A stretch of 64,000 nucleotides of DNA, taken from NCBI GenBank assembly GCA_037367405.1, contig JAZKJV010004140.1, forward strand, positions 434,001 to 498,000, in the 5' to 3' direction. Positions 35,889 through 47,889 of this stretch are shown here, piece after piece (position 1 is the stretch's first letter; each line of letters opens with the position of its first letter). This stretch comes from Ottelia alismoides. Lineage: Eukaryota > Streptophyta > Magnoliopsida > Alismatales > Hydrocharitaceae. Position numbers and translations under genes: made by a program. The notes beneath the pieces are model-generated. The model made no database searches, was not told the DNA's origin, and saw nothing but the letters and a program-made list of their open reading frames with translations.

Positions 35889-36502
35889 TGTCGTATATAT
35901 TGTATATATACTTTAGCCAAAACTCATACTTTTATTAATAATATGGCTATAATACTATGAGGGGTGTGTCTGTATATATATATATGTATGTATGTATGTA
36001 TATATATGTATATATATATATATGTATATATATATATTCGTAAAGTCCACGTGTGTTTGAAACCCTTAATCATTTATCCTCCTGTAAATAAAATTCTTTA
36101 TAAAACTTGTATTTAAAACTTGTATGTAAAATCTTGTATAAAATTTGTATAATCATAGTATATACTTTTATATATTTACTAACCGTTTTTCTTAAAAAAT
36201 GCTTTGAAAAATTTTTCAAAAAGATTTTCCTTTTTCTTTATTTAATTTTTTTTCATGTGCATTTTTCATAATAATATTGACATTTAAACTAGCCTAGAAT
36301 AAAATTGAAGAATGGAGTTTTGTTATGACCTCAATCCACTTAAATTCAGAGGAACCATATAAGAACTAGAATTGGAACTTTTTAGGTATTAGAGACTTAA
36401 TTTTTTCAGTACGCAAGACTATGTTCACATGTCATCTTGATTAGACTAAGTAGATAATTTAACAACACATGCATGATTCTTCTATACCGTGACTTTACTT
36501 GG
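35889..36502 (+). repeat. E2 3' LTR, first part, cut by E3
   Basis: Begins TGTCGTATATAT as in E1. Contains an expanded TA/TATG microsatellite (35971-36037) and a segment at 36310-36440 that aligns with E1 3540-3640. At about 36503 it gives way to the end of the minus-strand E3 LTR. The remainder should resume beyond the right end of E3, outside the window. Confidence 0.7.
35971..36037. repeat. TA/TATG microsatellite in the E2 LTR
   Basis: Alternating TATATA and TATGTATG runs about 80 bp into the LTR. A similar run is at 42043-42090, at the equivalent place in the E3 LTR. Confidence 0.9.
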
Positions 36503-38741
36503 TTAGAAGACCGAAAACCGATAACAGAGGAGAGAGTCATACGCTCCTCACAAGACAGGAGCAAAGTCGCTGAACTAACCTCTCACAGAGCCTAGGTGAT
36601 CATCTTAACAATCAACCCACACAATATATCAATCAATGAATAAGAAGGTGTGGATCAAAATTTATTATAAACACTACAAATAAATGTGTATAATGACAAG
36701 CAGTGTAGGGTGTTGAACAGAGGAAGCCAAACTATGTAGCACTTAATATTATTTATAAATAAATAATTGATAAATAATATAGGTGTGTATGTGTATATAT
36801 AGGCACACTTGTATCTCAGAATATGTGGGTTTTAATTAAATAATCTAATACTTATATATTCTAATTGTTTATATATCTATTTATATGTATATTAAATATT
36901 TTTATCTTTAAAAAATAAATTTTCTATGAAAAATCATAAGGATTATATAATCCTATATGGACAATATATATAACTATATATATTAATACAACTACAAATA
37001 AAGAAAATAAAGAAACTAAATTGCTTTTTGGTTTTTAATATTTTTTACCATTTTTGTGATTTTAAAATATTTTTCTAATTTTTAGAAATTTTTAAAGTTT
37101 AAAATACATAAAATCAAGGACTTTTTAATTTACCTGAATTCCTTTGAGATTTAAAAATACTAATTAATGTCAATAATTCTTAAAACTATTTTTTATCCAT
37201 TCTAATATAATAAATAAAAATATAGGATAGAAACAAATATTTGTAGCTTTTTAGAAGAGTTTTATATTTTTATTGGATTTTGGATCTTTTTTATTGTTAT
37301 GTCTGTTCTTTTTCTATTTTTGGATTTTCAGTTTAGGGATATTAAATACTACTATAAAAAACTCTAAATTTTTTGGAATATTTAAACCGGATTTTATAGT
37401 TTTTTGGATTTTTGAAGGCAACAGGGATTATCGGTAAAACATTTGTTTTTTAGAAAATATGAAAAGGGTATAAAATGCAAATATAATTATAGGGCGTGAA
37501 CAAGCATACATCTAGGTACCTAATCCTATTTTTGTTGAATTTTTAGAGAACGATAACTATTTTTAACAAATAGGAAATAAAATGTAAAAATACTTAACCT
37601 TGTTGGGATATAATTGCAAATGCAATTCAATGCGAGGGGCACAATGCAATTTAACACAAAATTTATCACTAATATCCAAACTTTCTTTATTAAACTACAA
37701 TTGAAATAACTCGTGGGGGTTTACATGCAATATTCTCAATATAAAACATGCACACACACGTGACTCTTTTAGGGACTAAACTACAATAAAGGAAAAGTTC
37801 TAGGGAGCATATGCAATTTTTCCACTACTTTTTAAATTATGTAAAATAATTACAGAGCTTCTTGACAATTACAAAAAGGCAACGAGAATACTTGAGTAAA
37901 TTACCCACTTGACGCCTCTGATCCAGCGGCAATCTGTGTGACATGTGTCTAATCGTGTAGCTGTAGCGAGGTCAAGTTTCATCTGATCCAAGGGCCCTGA
38001 TTAAAGTAGGCAAGAAGCCTTGATCTGACAGCTCTCCAGGGTCTTCCAAGAACACGAAGAACACTTGGGGCCCTCCTGCAGGTGCTGGCGCTCTCAAAAT
38101 TGCTCATGGTCCCAACGATGGGGACCTGGATGCTCCTCCACCTCAAGTTTCTCCAGAGTCTCGAGTAGGGCCCAGATGCCCTTCTTCTTCTATTGTATCT
38201 ACATGGCGAAAAATTCCAACTTGACGAGACTACCTCGGTCCAAAAGATGAGGTCAAAAGGTGCAACTCTGGCAAAGTGGTGGATGAGAGCTTCGACTTCT
38301 CGAATAAGAGAATGATTCAAGGGGTATTTGGGCAGAATAGGTGAAGCATCAAAAGATGTTCGATATGAGGCAATTAACGAGTTGATTCACAAGCACAATC
38401 ATAGAGATTTTGACCTAGAGCTCAATCTCTAGGTCAATTTGATTTTTCAAATTTAAACCTAAACCTAAATATTAGCTACATAACAAAATGCATTAAAGAA
38501 ACCTATGCATTAGATAGTACCAAGAATGAGAAGAAAACATGGCTCAACTTAGCTGGGATCTTAGGAGTAGAACCTCATGTCGGAGCCAGAAAGAGATGGT
38601 GGATGCACCTCCTCTCGTGCGCTCCTCGCTGCAAATCAATGGCATTCACCAGTTGTCACCACGACGGTGGTCCGGGGGATGATTTGAGGGGGTTAAAGCT
38701 CACAGAAAAGGGATCAAACGACAAAAGGGGTGGTTATGGTT

Positions 38742-38749
38742 TATTTATA
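38742..38749 (-). promoter_or_regulatory. TATA box, E3 3' LTR
   Basis: The minus strand reads CTATAAATAA here. The leader that follows (toward lower coordinates) includes a TTTGATCCCTTT stretch also seen after the E2 LTR TATA box. The distance to the purine box at 39888 is about 1.14 kb. Confidence 0.6.
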
Positions 38750-39887
38750 GGTGGATTTTGGTTATTTTCGAGGGGATATGGCATGTAACGGCGTGTGGGT
38801 TGGTATATTCAACCATGGTCGAAGATCAGGGACGAGTGGCTACACGATGGTGGAGGTCTCGAGGTTAGAGAGTGAAAGTTGATGCATGGAGAAATTGGTG
38901 AAGTGGCACACTCATTAAGTCTCTAACAGAAGTCAAAAGGAGCTCAGATAGTTGACCCTAGGTCACTAGACCACACCTCCTGGTTGGTCCACGTGGACCA
39001 ACCAAGAAATTCCATGGCAAAAATACCTTTGAAAATATAAAAGAATTAATAAATGAATTTATTAATATTACATTATAAATAAAAAAATGTTTGTCATTTT
39101 ATGTAAAATTTAATGCCAATCTTTAATTATTTCTATGAGGTGTTTAATTAAAGTTATTTTTATGGTTCTATTTATTGGTATATTTACCTATGCTTTGATT
39201 ATTTTATTTTTATTTTATATTTTCGATTTCATTATTTTATTATATCATTTTATAAAATTATATTATTTTTATATACATAAATATATTTTTATTTTTTGAT
39301 AGTATATATATGTTTACAAAAATAGAGATGTATATTATATAGGTATAATTATTGTATATTCATCCATGTATTTTATATTCTTATTTAATTTTGTATTTTA
39401 CTTAGGATGTTACTGTATTATAAATATATATAAACTATGAATGATATTTAAAAAATTATAAAATATAAAAATATAGAAATAATAAAGAATAAATAAAATG
39501 AATATTTTATTGGTGTATATTGTACAATAAGGGTCCAAACATAACTTTCGCACCTTAACTCCAAAAAATATGAAACCACCTTTATTAATTACATTATTAA
39601 AAGTTATATATAATTAAAGGTGATTTTGATATATGTTGGTCTTTTTTAGGAGATATGGTTGTGTGAATTTGGGATTTTGGCTTTTTATTTTGCATATAAA
39701 AAGTACATAGTATGTTATTTTTGTATAAAATCAATTTTGTATTTTTATTTGTGTTTTTATACACATCTTTCATGCAAAGAGTTTATTTATTTTGATGAAT
39801 AAATAATAAAGAATAATACAGGTCCCAAAAGTAACTATTGACCTATTTTGTAGGATTATCCAACTATGTTTTCTGTACAATTTGCTG

Positions 39888-39904
39888 CCCTATCTCCCCC
39901 TATG
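39888..39904 (-). promoter_or_regulatory. Conserved LTR purine box, E3 3' LTR
   Basis: Minus strand CATAGGGGGAGATAGGG, preceded by GACTAAGTCAACAAGG. Equivalent to 7841-7857 and 13061-13080. Confidence 0.5.
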
Positions 39905-42042
39905 TTATTCCTTGTTGACTTAGTCATCATGATGACTGAGTCTTCGGGTCTAAGGTCACTTCAGTGTCCTTAATACTTTGATCTATTTCTTTTCTTTTCC
40001 TAATTATTTTATTTTGGCATTAGATACAATAATTGTACAATATTTTATATAGTATTTTGTTCAAATTTATGAATGTTTATTTTGACAAATTAATGATATA
40101 TACATGCATTTAGCTAGGTTTTGAAGGACAAAATGAAAGAATAAAGGAGATGAAATAAAGACTCATCACCCCCTATACCTGCCTTTGCTAGTCCCTTACA
40201 AATACTTGTGCTTATAAGTGAAAAAAAGAAAAGAAAGAAAAGAAATAAAGTTTAGTAATTTTGATTTCAAAAATTGTCTTAATAACTTCAAAGTTTGGAG
40301 CTCAGAGAAGGCCTTTGTATTAATGTTGTGTTTAGAACCACAAGTAAGTTAGGAAGTGTGACATAACATCCCTTAGCTTCCATACTCCTATTATTCAGTC
40401 CAATTCACAACCATGTTAAAACCATCCTCTCAGTCTTATACTCTTGATACCTTAAAATGACAGGACAATGTTTGTGAAATTGTTTAATTCTCCCCAAACA
40501 AAACCATTAAACTATCAAGGTGTCTGCTCTTCTGATAACTCGTCCTCGTGGAGACAGATGTACCCTTCTAAGGTCAGGTGCTCTTGGTCTTTACAACTGA
40601 ATGAGGTAAGAATTAATAAGAATGGGAAGAAAAGTGGGAATGGAACAGTGTATTCTTCATTCCCTTGTGAAGTCGGTCAGTGTAATCAGATCTTCACCAA
40701 GAAGCAGGCTTTTTTCTGAAGCTCATATTTGTGTAATTTTTGTTTGTAGGCTTCTTTGGATATTTTATGACTTTACATAGCTTATGCGTCCTTGTTTTTG
40801 CCCGATGGATAAAACGTTTTTTGTTCCACCCACTTTTGGGGTCTTGGAAAAAGTTACGCTGGTAGACCATCCCTCATCTGAAGCAATAATTCAATCCATC
40901 TTCAGTGTTAGATATCATTGTTATCAAAAGATATGGGTTAACTTGTGTCAACAATCCTCGAGAATGGTTCCTTAGCCACTCTTGACGAAGCAACCTTGCA
41001 TCATCTTGACTTAGACTCCAAGATATTTCAACAGTCCATCTGAGTTGAACTAAGTGCTAGGTGTGAGGTTTCTAGTCAAGTCATGTCTCAAGAGTCTTAC
41101 GAATTATATGAAGTGTTCTATTTGGGCACATGGAATTGACCCATGAACATAGTCTTATGGAATCTAAAGAATTAAGTCAAGGCGACCTAAAATGTCCCCA
41201 CTTCCAGTCCTTAATGGGTTCCTCTGAAATTAGAGGTATTAAGGTCTATTCCAAGATCCAATCTTCAGACTTTATTTGAACTTGTTCAATTATCTAGATT
41301 ACTCCAAAAAATGCGAATGTTATGTACAATTCAAGAAAATATTTTTGTACTGTAATATTCTATTTTTCACTTTTTCATGAATTTTTGAAAAACTTTTTGC
41401 TAATTTTTATGCAAAATTTTTTTAAAAGATCTTTTAAATGATTTTTGGGATTTTTTATTTTGCAAATGTTTTTGGGTTTTTTTCAAAGCAAAAGTTTTTT
41501 TGGAATTAAAAGATGGGTACAAATATTTTACACGAGGATGCATCTTATTATTTACAAGAGTTTAGGTTTTTACAAGGTATATTGTTATTCGTACAGATAA
41601 ATATATGCAGTTGGTAAAAAGTTTTTATTAAAAGGATGTACATAATCCGTAAACTTATTTTAAAAAGATTTTACAAACAATTTTGAATACTATAGTCCAA
41701 AATAATTTTTTTTGCAAACATTTACAAACATGTGAATACGATTTTGCAAATGTTTGTCGAATATCATATATTGATTTTTCCAATATTTTTGCAACCAACT
41801 TCCAAACCATTTGCAAATCGATTTTCAAAAAATTTTATTTTAAACAAAGGAAAGAGATTTTTTCAAACAAAATATTTTTACAAGGGTTGAAAACATTTAA
41901 CAAGATATTTTTGAAAAGAATTTTTAACTATTTTCCAAATAATTTCGCAAAACAATTTTAACAGATTTATTAATAAGTATATACAAAAATGAATTTAAGG
42001 AATACTCATATTTTTGTTTGGTGGTGTTAATGAGTTTTATGA

Positions 42043-42090
42043 TGTGTGTGTGTATATATATATATGTATGTATGTATGTGTATATATATG
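42043..42090. repeat. TG/TA/TATG microsatellite in the E3 LTR
   Basis: GTGTGTGTG then TATATATA and TATGTATG runs, at 70-120 bp from the LTR start, the same position as the microsatellite in the E2 3' LTR. Confidence 0.9.
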
Positions 42091-42182
42091 TTGTAGCCAT
42101 ACTTATTGAAAATACGAAAGTATGAGTTATGGCTAAAATATATACATAATATATATTGACCCCCCCATACTTAGCTTGAGAT

Positions 42183-42187
42183 ATGTC
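42183..42187 (+). repeat. Target-site duplication of copia-2, left copy
   Basis: ATGTC, identical to 52758-52762. Confidence 0.95.
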
Positions 42188-44176
42188 TGTTGGAAATGCG
42201 AGCCCACAACGAGCCATTATGTAATAAATGTTATTGCACATATCATTCCCTGAACTGAAATGAAGAATGAATAATTTGCATAATAGGTCCCTTAGTACAA
42301 TTAGGGTTATGTACCATGGCCATCTTGATGATCATACAGCTGTTGATTCAACTATTGAATCATAGAGGCTGGTGCTTGGATGAATATCTAAAGGGTTAGA
42401 TTGAGGACTCATCAAGCACCATCAAATGATTGTTAAGAGATGATCTCCAGCCTGAGTAGGAGATGGCAATCCTTATCCCTAAAGGCTGATATCTGACCGA
42501 CCTCTTGATGCAGGTCCTGTACATAGGAATAGAGATTCGAAGGTGTCAGATTAGTTAGGTCAAAGAGTTGACTTAACGAGATCAAGATAACCAAAGTACT
42601 ATATCGTATGTTGTCGTGATATAGGCACGCATCCTCTGACCGGAGACAGATGTGTTACTATATGTCTGAGTATGTACATTTAGCAGACCAATAGGTTGAT
42701 GACCTAATCAAGGTCTATACACCGGCGCGCTGGTGTGCATATAAGGGCATATGAGTAATACGATCTTTCAAAGGGATCATACAGGTTCAGTTACTGAACC
42801 GGAAGGCATGAGCTCACTCATGAGATATTGGGAAGAATCAAATTCCATGCGCATGGTCGTCTCGCTTTAGAAGCTTGACTGAATTTGTAGGTTTGATATA
42901 TACATTTGGAAAGTATATGATCAAGACCTAGGTATGATATATGCTTTTGGAAAGTATATGATCGTTACCGACTACCAATGATCGAATGAGAAACTTACTG
43001 ATAAAACCATGAAGTAGACAGTGTAAAGTTAATCTAATACTTCGGATTTGTTTTGGGTCTTCCAGTATGCAGGATGTATAGGTATTGGGAATACCTGAGG
43101 GTGATTTGATCATAAACGATTGTATAACCATGACGCTTCCATTCCTAGGGAGTGATGAAACGAGTCTGGATTTTAGTGACTCCTCTTAGTAGAGAAGTGA
43201 TCTGATCTTGGTCCAAGTGTTGGACATTGATCTGAATGTGATTCAGATACAATGAGAAGATTAGATTTACGGTCTTGATTTAATCAAGCATCTATGGGAG
43301 GCCCGCGATCTGGATTTGAGATATGATCTCAATATCCATGCCACTATATGTGGAACAATACAATCACCCTGTCCTTATCTCCAAGTATCTGAGGAGAGAT
43401 TACATTATTCTTAAAGGGTTCAAAAATAATTCCATAAGATCTAAGCAATGAAGAAATCATGATTAAATGTGATTTAATCATCTTGAAGTATGAAGAAATC
43501 ATCCAATATAATTAAATGTGATTTATTTATTATGGATAAGAATAATGTGGATAGAAATATCCAATTATTCATAATATATTATAAATGTGATTTGTAATGT
43601 ATTAGAGAGAGCCAAATATAATTTATATGTGTTGATTAATTATTATGTGTATTGGATACACATTGTGTAATTAATTGACAATGTAAATTATATGTTGTTT
43701 TGGGTTGTGAATATGATTCACAATTTTTTCCATGGCAAGATTGCAATATTCTCAAATATAATTGTGAATTATTTTGAAGAATAAAAACCCAACAAATAAA
43801 TAAAGAGAGATTTTCATGGAGATATGCAATCTCATGAATTATCATGAGATTGCTCTCCCCATGGAAATAAGTGGACGGCACACCATTCCTAATAGGAATT
43901 TGTGGCCGTCCACATGGAAGGTGCATGGAGATGAAATCTCCATGCACATTCTCCCCTTATTTATTGGGTTTGATTTAGGACTAATTTATATTTGATTTTG
44001 TCAAATATATTTTAATCCAAATTTATTGGTTTTACCAACAACGATCTTGACCATTGGATTGACATAAATCAATCTCATCCATTGATTTTGTATGTCACAT
44101 GGACTGAGATCCATGGATCCCAAAACCCTATAAATAGAGAGGCATACCATGTTCTCTATTTACATGTAATTTTGGA

Positions 44177-44214
<38 letters not shown>

Positions 44215-44724
44215 CTATATACACGACAAGCCCTCTCTCCCTCTAATTTTGGTGGCCGTCCACCATACCCTAGAGGAGAGAATCGTCGACGCTCTCGCCA
44301 CCACACCGCCGCTTCGACGTTCTTTGGTTCTCCGTCTTCTTGGTGTGTTACGCCCACAAAGGAGATGTTCGATCTCGTGCGACGAGATCAGGAGCAACTA
44401 CGCTTGGATCATCTTCTTGGATTGCGAGGACAATGCGGTTCATCCCCGCGCTCGCAAGCGGTCTCGCCGGCGATCGGACTTGAGACAGGAGGTCTCTTCT
44501 TTTAGAGACTTGATCAACCACGCTTCAAGAGGTATTTCATTATACTTGTTGTGCTTATAGATGAAACGATTCAAGAAGTGTTCTTGGATCATGTGGTTTC
44601 ATCGTATGAAAAATTTTTAAATTCCGCTGCACCGAACAACTAGTATGACTAGTCGTTCTTCGTCGTATCCGATATGAAGATCACGCTTCCATGATGCTCT
44701 TGAGGATAATTTACATATCCTTCA
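42188..44724 (+). repeat. copia-2 5' LTR
   Basis: 2537 bp, TGTTGGAAATGCGAG...ATATCCTTCA. TATA box at 44129-44137. A (TC)15 run at 44181-44210 is much longer than in the 3' LTR and explains 22 of the 23 bp length difference. An inverted repeat GTGGACGGC (43871-43879) / GCCGTCCAC (43905-43913) lies about 220 bp upstream of the TATA box. Confidence 0.95.
44181..44210. repeat. TC microsatellite in the copia-2 5' LTR
   Basis: Fifteen TC units just after the presumed transcript start. In the 3' LTR the same place (52234-52243) has only about five. Confidence 0.95.
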
Positions 44725-44726
44725 AG

Positions 44727-44739
44727 TGGTATTAGAACC
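44727..44739 (+). promoter_or_regulatory. Primer-binding site, copia-2, mutated
   Basis: TGGTATTAGAACC, two C-to-T or G-to-A changes from the initiator tRNA-Met complement seen in copia-1. Both are of the kind produced by deamination of methylated cytosine. Confidence 0.9.
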
Positions 44740-46999
44740 AGGTTGACGGTTTTGAATATGATTCGAAAACCGAGGACGACTTGGGTTCGTTATGGTCGCG
44801 AAAGTTTTTATCGCATTTGATTTCGCAGATCTGTTTAGTAAATATTTTAGGACATGTTTAAAATGTTTAAGCACAAATTATTTGCATGTATTTTGTTCCC
44901 CATTAAATACGGAAACCATAGGATCTGAGTTTACGTAAATCAGATTTCGTATGCTCTAGATATGGTTGTTTTAATGAACATGTATGCACTGTTACGGGAC
45001 AATCGATTTTAACATGATTAAAGAGTTAATTACTGTTATCATACGCCTCGAAATGCCTGAAAAATCACTTTACTTCTGTCCTAAATCAAGTTAGAAATCT
45101 TTGAAAATTGAGTTTGTCTAATTTGGATTTAAATTGATTGAGATATGCTAATTTTAGTGAGTAGGGGTCACTACTGAAATTACAGTCCTAATCTAGAACC
45201 AAGTGATTGTCAATTAGTGAAATTAATTGTTAATTTCGTGAAATAATCATGAAAAATATTTGTGAAATATTGGAAGTTGATTATTTACATAATTGACATG
45301 GCCTCAACCAATTAATTGATTAGATTTGATCTAAATCTTAATTGGAAACACAATCATCAAACTTGATGCTTGAATAGTGATTGTCATTTAATCAATTAGT
45401 TAAATTAAATTATTTAATTTCCTAGAATAATTGTGCATAAATATTTGTGAAATATTTGATGATAATTATTTCCTTAAATGACACTGCCTTAACCAATAAT
45501 TGATTAGATGTGATCTAGATCACTAATTGGTTACATGATCTACATGATCAACATTCCAACAAACATGTTTCTTGAATAGGACTTGGGATTTGTTTAGCAA
45601 ATCTCATTGTAATGTTAATCAAAAAATTGTTTTGATTATTATTACAGGGTATAATTTCGATTGAAGAACCGATGATCATCTCAAGTACAAATTGATTTAT
45701 TTTGCATTATCCTTTCCCGAGGTGGATATGGTGTTTAGTGGAGAGCATTGGGGTTGCGGGTTGCAACGTATGTGGTCCGTCCCACTCTTGTTGGTACTGG
45801 CCATGACAGCGGGTAGGGTTAGTATAATGCTTAAGAAATCATGATGTATTTCTAATTATTAAAATTCGAAATAATACGTATTTGAGATAATACCATAATT
45901 CAAGTAATAAAAAAATGTTTGTTGGATATTAATTGGATCATTAATTTAATATGATTAGATTAATTGGAATCCAATTAAAATTAAAACACTCTATTATGAA
46001 GAGAGATGTTATTTCCCTTGGAAGAATTAATCATAATGAATATGATTCATAATGATTAATTAGAAGTTGAATATGACATGGAGGATCACATAAGTGACAT
46101 CCATGGTCTCCCGTCAAGGCGGAGGGTTCCGTCGCCAGGGATTGTATGTGGGAGACGCCTGTCCGAAGTGACAGCTCCTGTATGCAAGCGCATCTGGATC
46201 GGGCTCTTTTCTTCTCGAAAGAGTAAGGCCGTATACGTAGTGACCCAATATCAGATCCTCATATTATTGGGGCGATATTGGATTGCGTATAGCGAGTACT
46301 ATTACTGTTGACGGTTGGTTCAATTAATGACGGGTCAACATCGCCTTAGGGGTGGTGGGCGCGGGTGTTAAAGACCGAATTGGGAAATGCAAGTTGGACT
46401 TGCAAAGCGGAATGTGTTCCCGCTTCTTTTTATCTGAGTTGCAGATTCTCATATTATTGGGATGTAACAAAGATAAGGAAGGAGATCCCAGATCTTGTTG
46501 AGATAATGGTAAGTATATCTCTTACATTGAAAGTGATTAAGGAAATGAACTTTCAATGTTGACAAGGCAAGACAACTTTGATATAAAAATCCTAAATCAA
46601 AGTAAAATATATATATTTATGCAAATTTCTTATTTCAGATAATCCTTCATTAAAACCCACTCAATGATATACTCAATAATAACCAGTAGAATATCATGGA
46701 TTAGACTCATAATCCATATATTATACTTGCAGTTGGACACATAATGTATGTGGTTGCAATATGCAAGTTTCCTCATAATAATGAGGAATGACAATTAAAT
46801 AGATGATAGGACTACAACCCTAGGGTTTGTATGTCTCTATAGTCTTGATCTCTCATCGGATGTACTTTGGAAGTGACATGATGATGATGATCGCAATTGT
46901 CAAATAATCCTTACAAAATCAATGAAGATTTTCTGGCATACATATGTGCTCTTGACATTTAATCATGAGTGACATGGTTCTCTGCATCATGTAGAATGG
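44740..46999 (+). ncRNA. copia-2 leader with conserved non-coding block (45700-46566)
   Basis: Equivalent of 24599-26699 in copia-1. The block 45700-46566 shares CTTTCCCGAGG, GGGTTGCAACGTATGTGGTCC, TCGAAAGAGTAAGGCCGTA, GGTTCAATTAATGACGGGTC and both copies of the TCATATTATTGGG motif. Small indels between the copies shift any frame. No gag or zinc knuckle. The upstream part carries a tandem duplication not found in copia-1. An RNA-level role is inference. Confidence 0.45.
45203..45545 (+). repeat. Tandem duplication in the copia-2 leader, unit about 174 bp
   Basis: Two diverged units start with GTGATTGTCA at 45203 and 45377. Shared parts include AATTAATTGTTAATTT-like, ATATTTGTGAAATATT and CCTTAACCAATAATTGATTAG-like stretches. 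copia-1 has one unit (about 25065-25240). Confidence 0.75.
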
Positions 47000-47705
47000 T
47001 AGCTCTATAAAGAGATGATGTATTCAAATTGTTTGAGTACCTACCTGAACCTATGTTTTAAGAGTTTAGATGGATGTAGATGATGAGTGTCATCATTCTA
47101 CTGTCTATACTCTAATCATTCATGAAGCTTCATAATATTCATATTGTATGAATTTAATGAAGCATGTATAAATGTTGAAATGCTCTTACTTTGAATTCTT
47201 TTTGAATTTAAAATAAGAGATCCTTTGTCCTGAGCAATAATTGCTTATAGATAAAGGGAGCGCAATGGAAGCATGGGTTGGACCCAAGAAAGAAGGAAAG
47301 TCAAAGAGTTGACTGGACGTCTGTGACTTCCATATGACATCCAAAGAGTTGGATGAATGCCAAAACTGTAATAAGTTGATGTGTTGATAGTATAACTATC
47401 AAGTCTGTCTAGAATCCTTAGAGAAGGACTCGAATAGAGCATCAAAAATAATCTACATAAATCATTGAAATTGACTTTCTTTTTTGATAAGATAAAGTCA
47501 AATAATTGTATCTCAATCTTCTGATGACATTTGCAATAGGTTGCATATGTTTTAGAAGACAAGAAAATTTGATCTTAAGGTTTATAGTTATCCACATGGA
47601 CATTGATGCAATTGTTGCAACAATCTCTGTTGGATTGATAGACTTGTTAATTTCAGTGGGAGAGCCCTTAGTCTTAGAGAATGTCTCTATGACCTAGATA
47701 TAAGA
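47000..47705 (+). pseudogene. copia-2 gag end/protease region, degenerate
   Basis: Only the SVGEPLVLENVSMT stretch near 47655-47694 is recognisable, ending in TAG (47695-47697) at the same codon as in copia-1. The rest has short frames I cannot assign. Confidence 0.4.
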
Positions 47706-47889
47706 ATACACTCATTGTTTGTTTCTAAATGTTGGAAATAAACATGAATTCTGGAATGGACCTATCATAAAGAGTTATGATGAAGATATTTCAGAAAGTA
47801 ATCTAAAATCTAGTGGACTCCACTAAATTAGAAAATTAATGAATGGTTCATTAATATTTCTAAATGCTGAAATTGAACCTTAAAATAAA

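Larger units (their letters stand above)
12804..36502 (+). mobile_element. E2: Ty3/Gypsy retrotransposon, Athila/Tat-like, interrupted by copia-1
   Basis: In order: 5' LTR (its start lost or rearranged), tRNA-Asp-type primer site (16642), leader, gag, protease, [copia-1], RT, RNase H, integrase, hairpin/G-tract array, 3' LTR from 35889. Removing copia-1 and one target copy leaves an internal region of about 8.9 kb, close to the 9.1 kb of E3. The domain order PR-RT-RH-INT defines Ty3/Gypsy. The primer site and gag style favour Athila/Tat. I see no chromodomain and no envelope-like frame. Many stops and lost catalytic residues make it inactive. The rest of its 3' LTR should lie beyond E3, outside the window. 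Confidence 0.8.
36503..42160 (-). repeat. E3 3' LTR, about 5.66 kb
   Basis: Low end: TAGAAGACCGAAAACC, matching TGAGAAGACCGAATACC at 61866 next to the primer site. High end: the purine tract and an AATATATATT start near 42160, matching the LTR starts of E1 and E2. Between lie AT-rich stretches, the leader (37900-38740), a TATA box (38742-38749), the purine box (39888-39904), segments shared with E1 near 40850 and 41110-41330, and a microsatellite (42043-42090). Its unity rests on both ends matching; an undetected insertion inside would make it look too long. No gene seen in it. Confidence 0.6.

Noticed and set aside
44740..46570. tRNA or other structural RNA gene in the conserved Copia leader block
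   Set aside because: I looked for a cloverleaf with a TTCRA loop in the GC-richer block and did not find one; the GGTTCAATTAATG stretch lacks matching arms. No CRISPR-like regular repeats were seen anywhere in the window.
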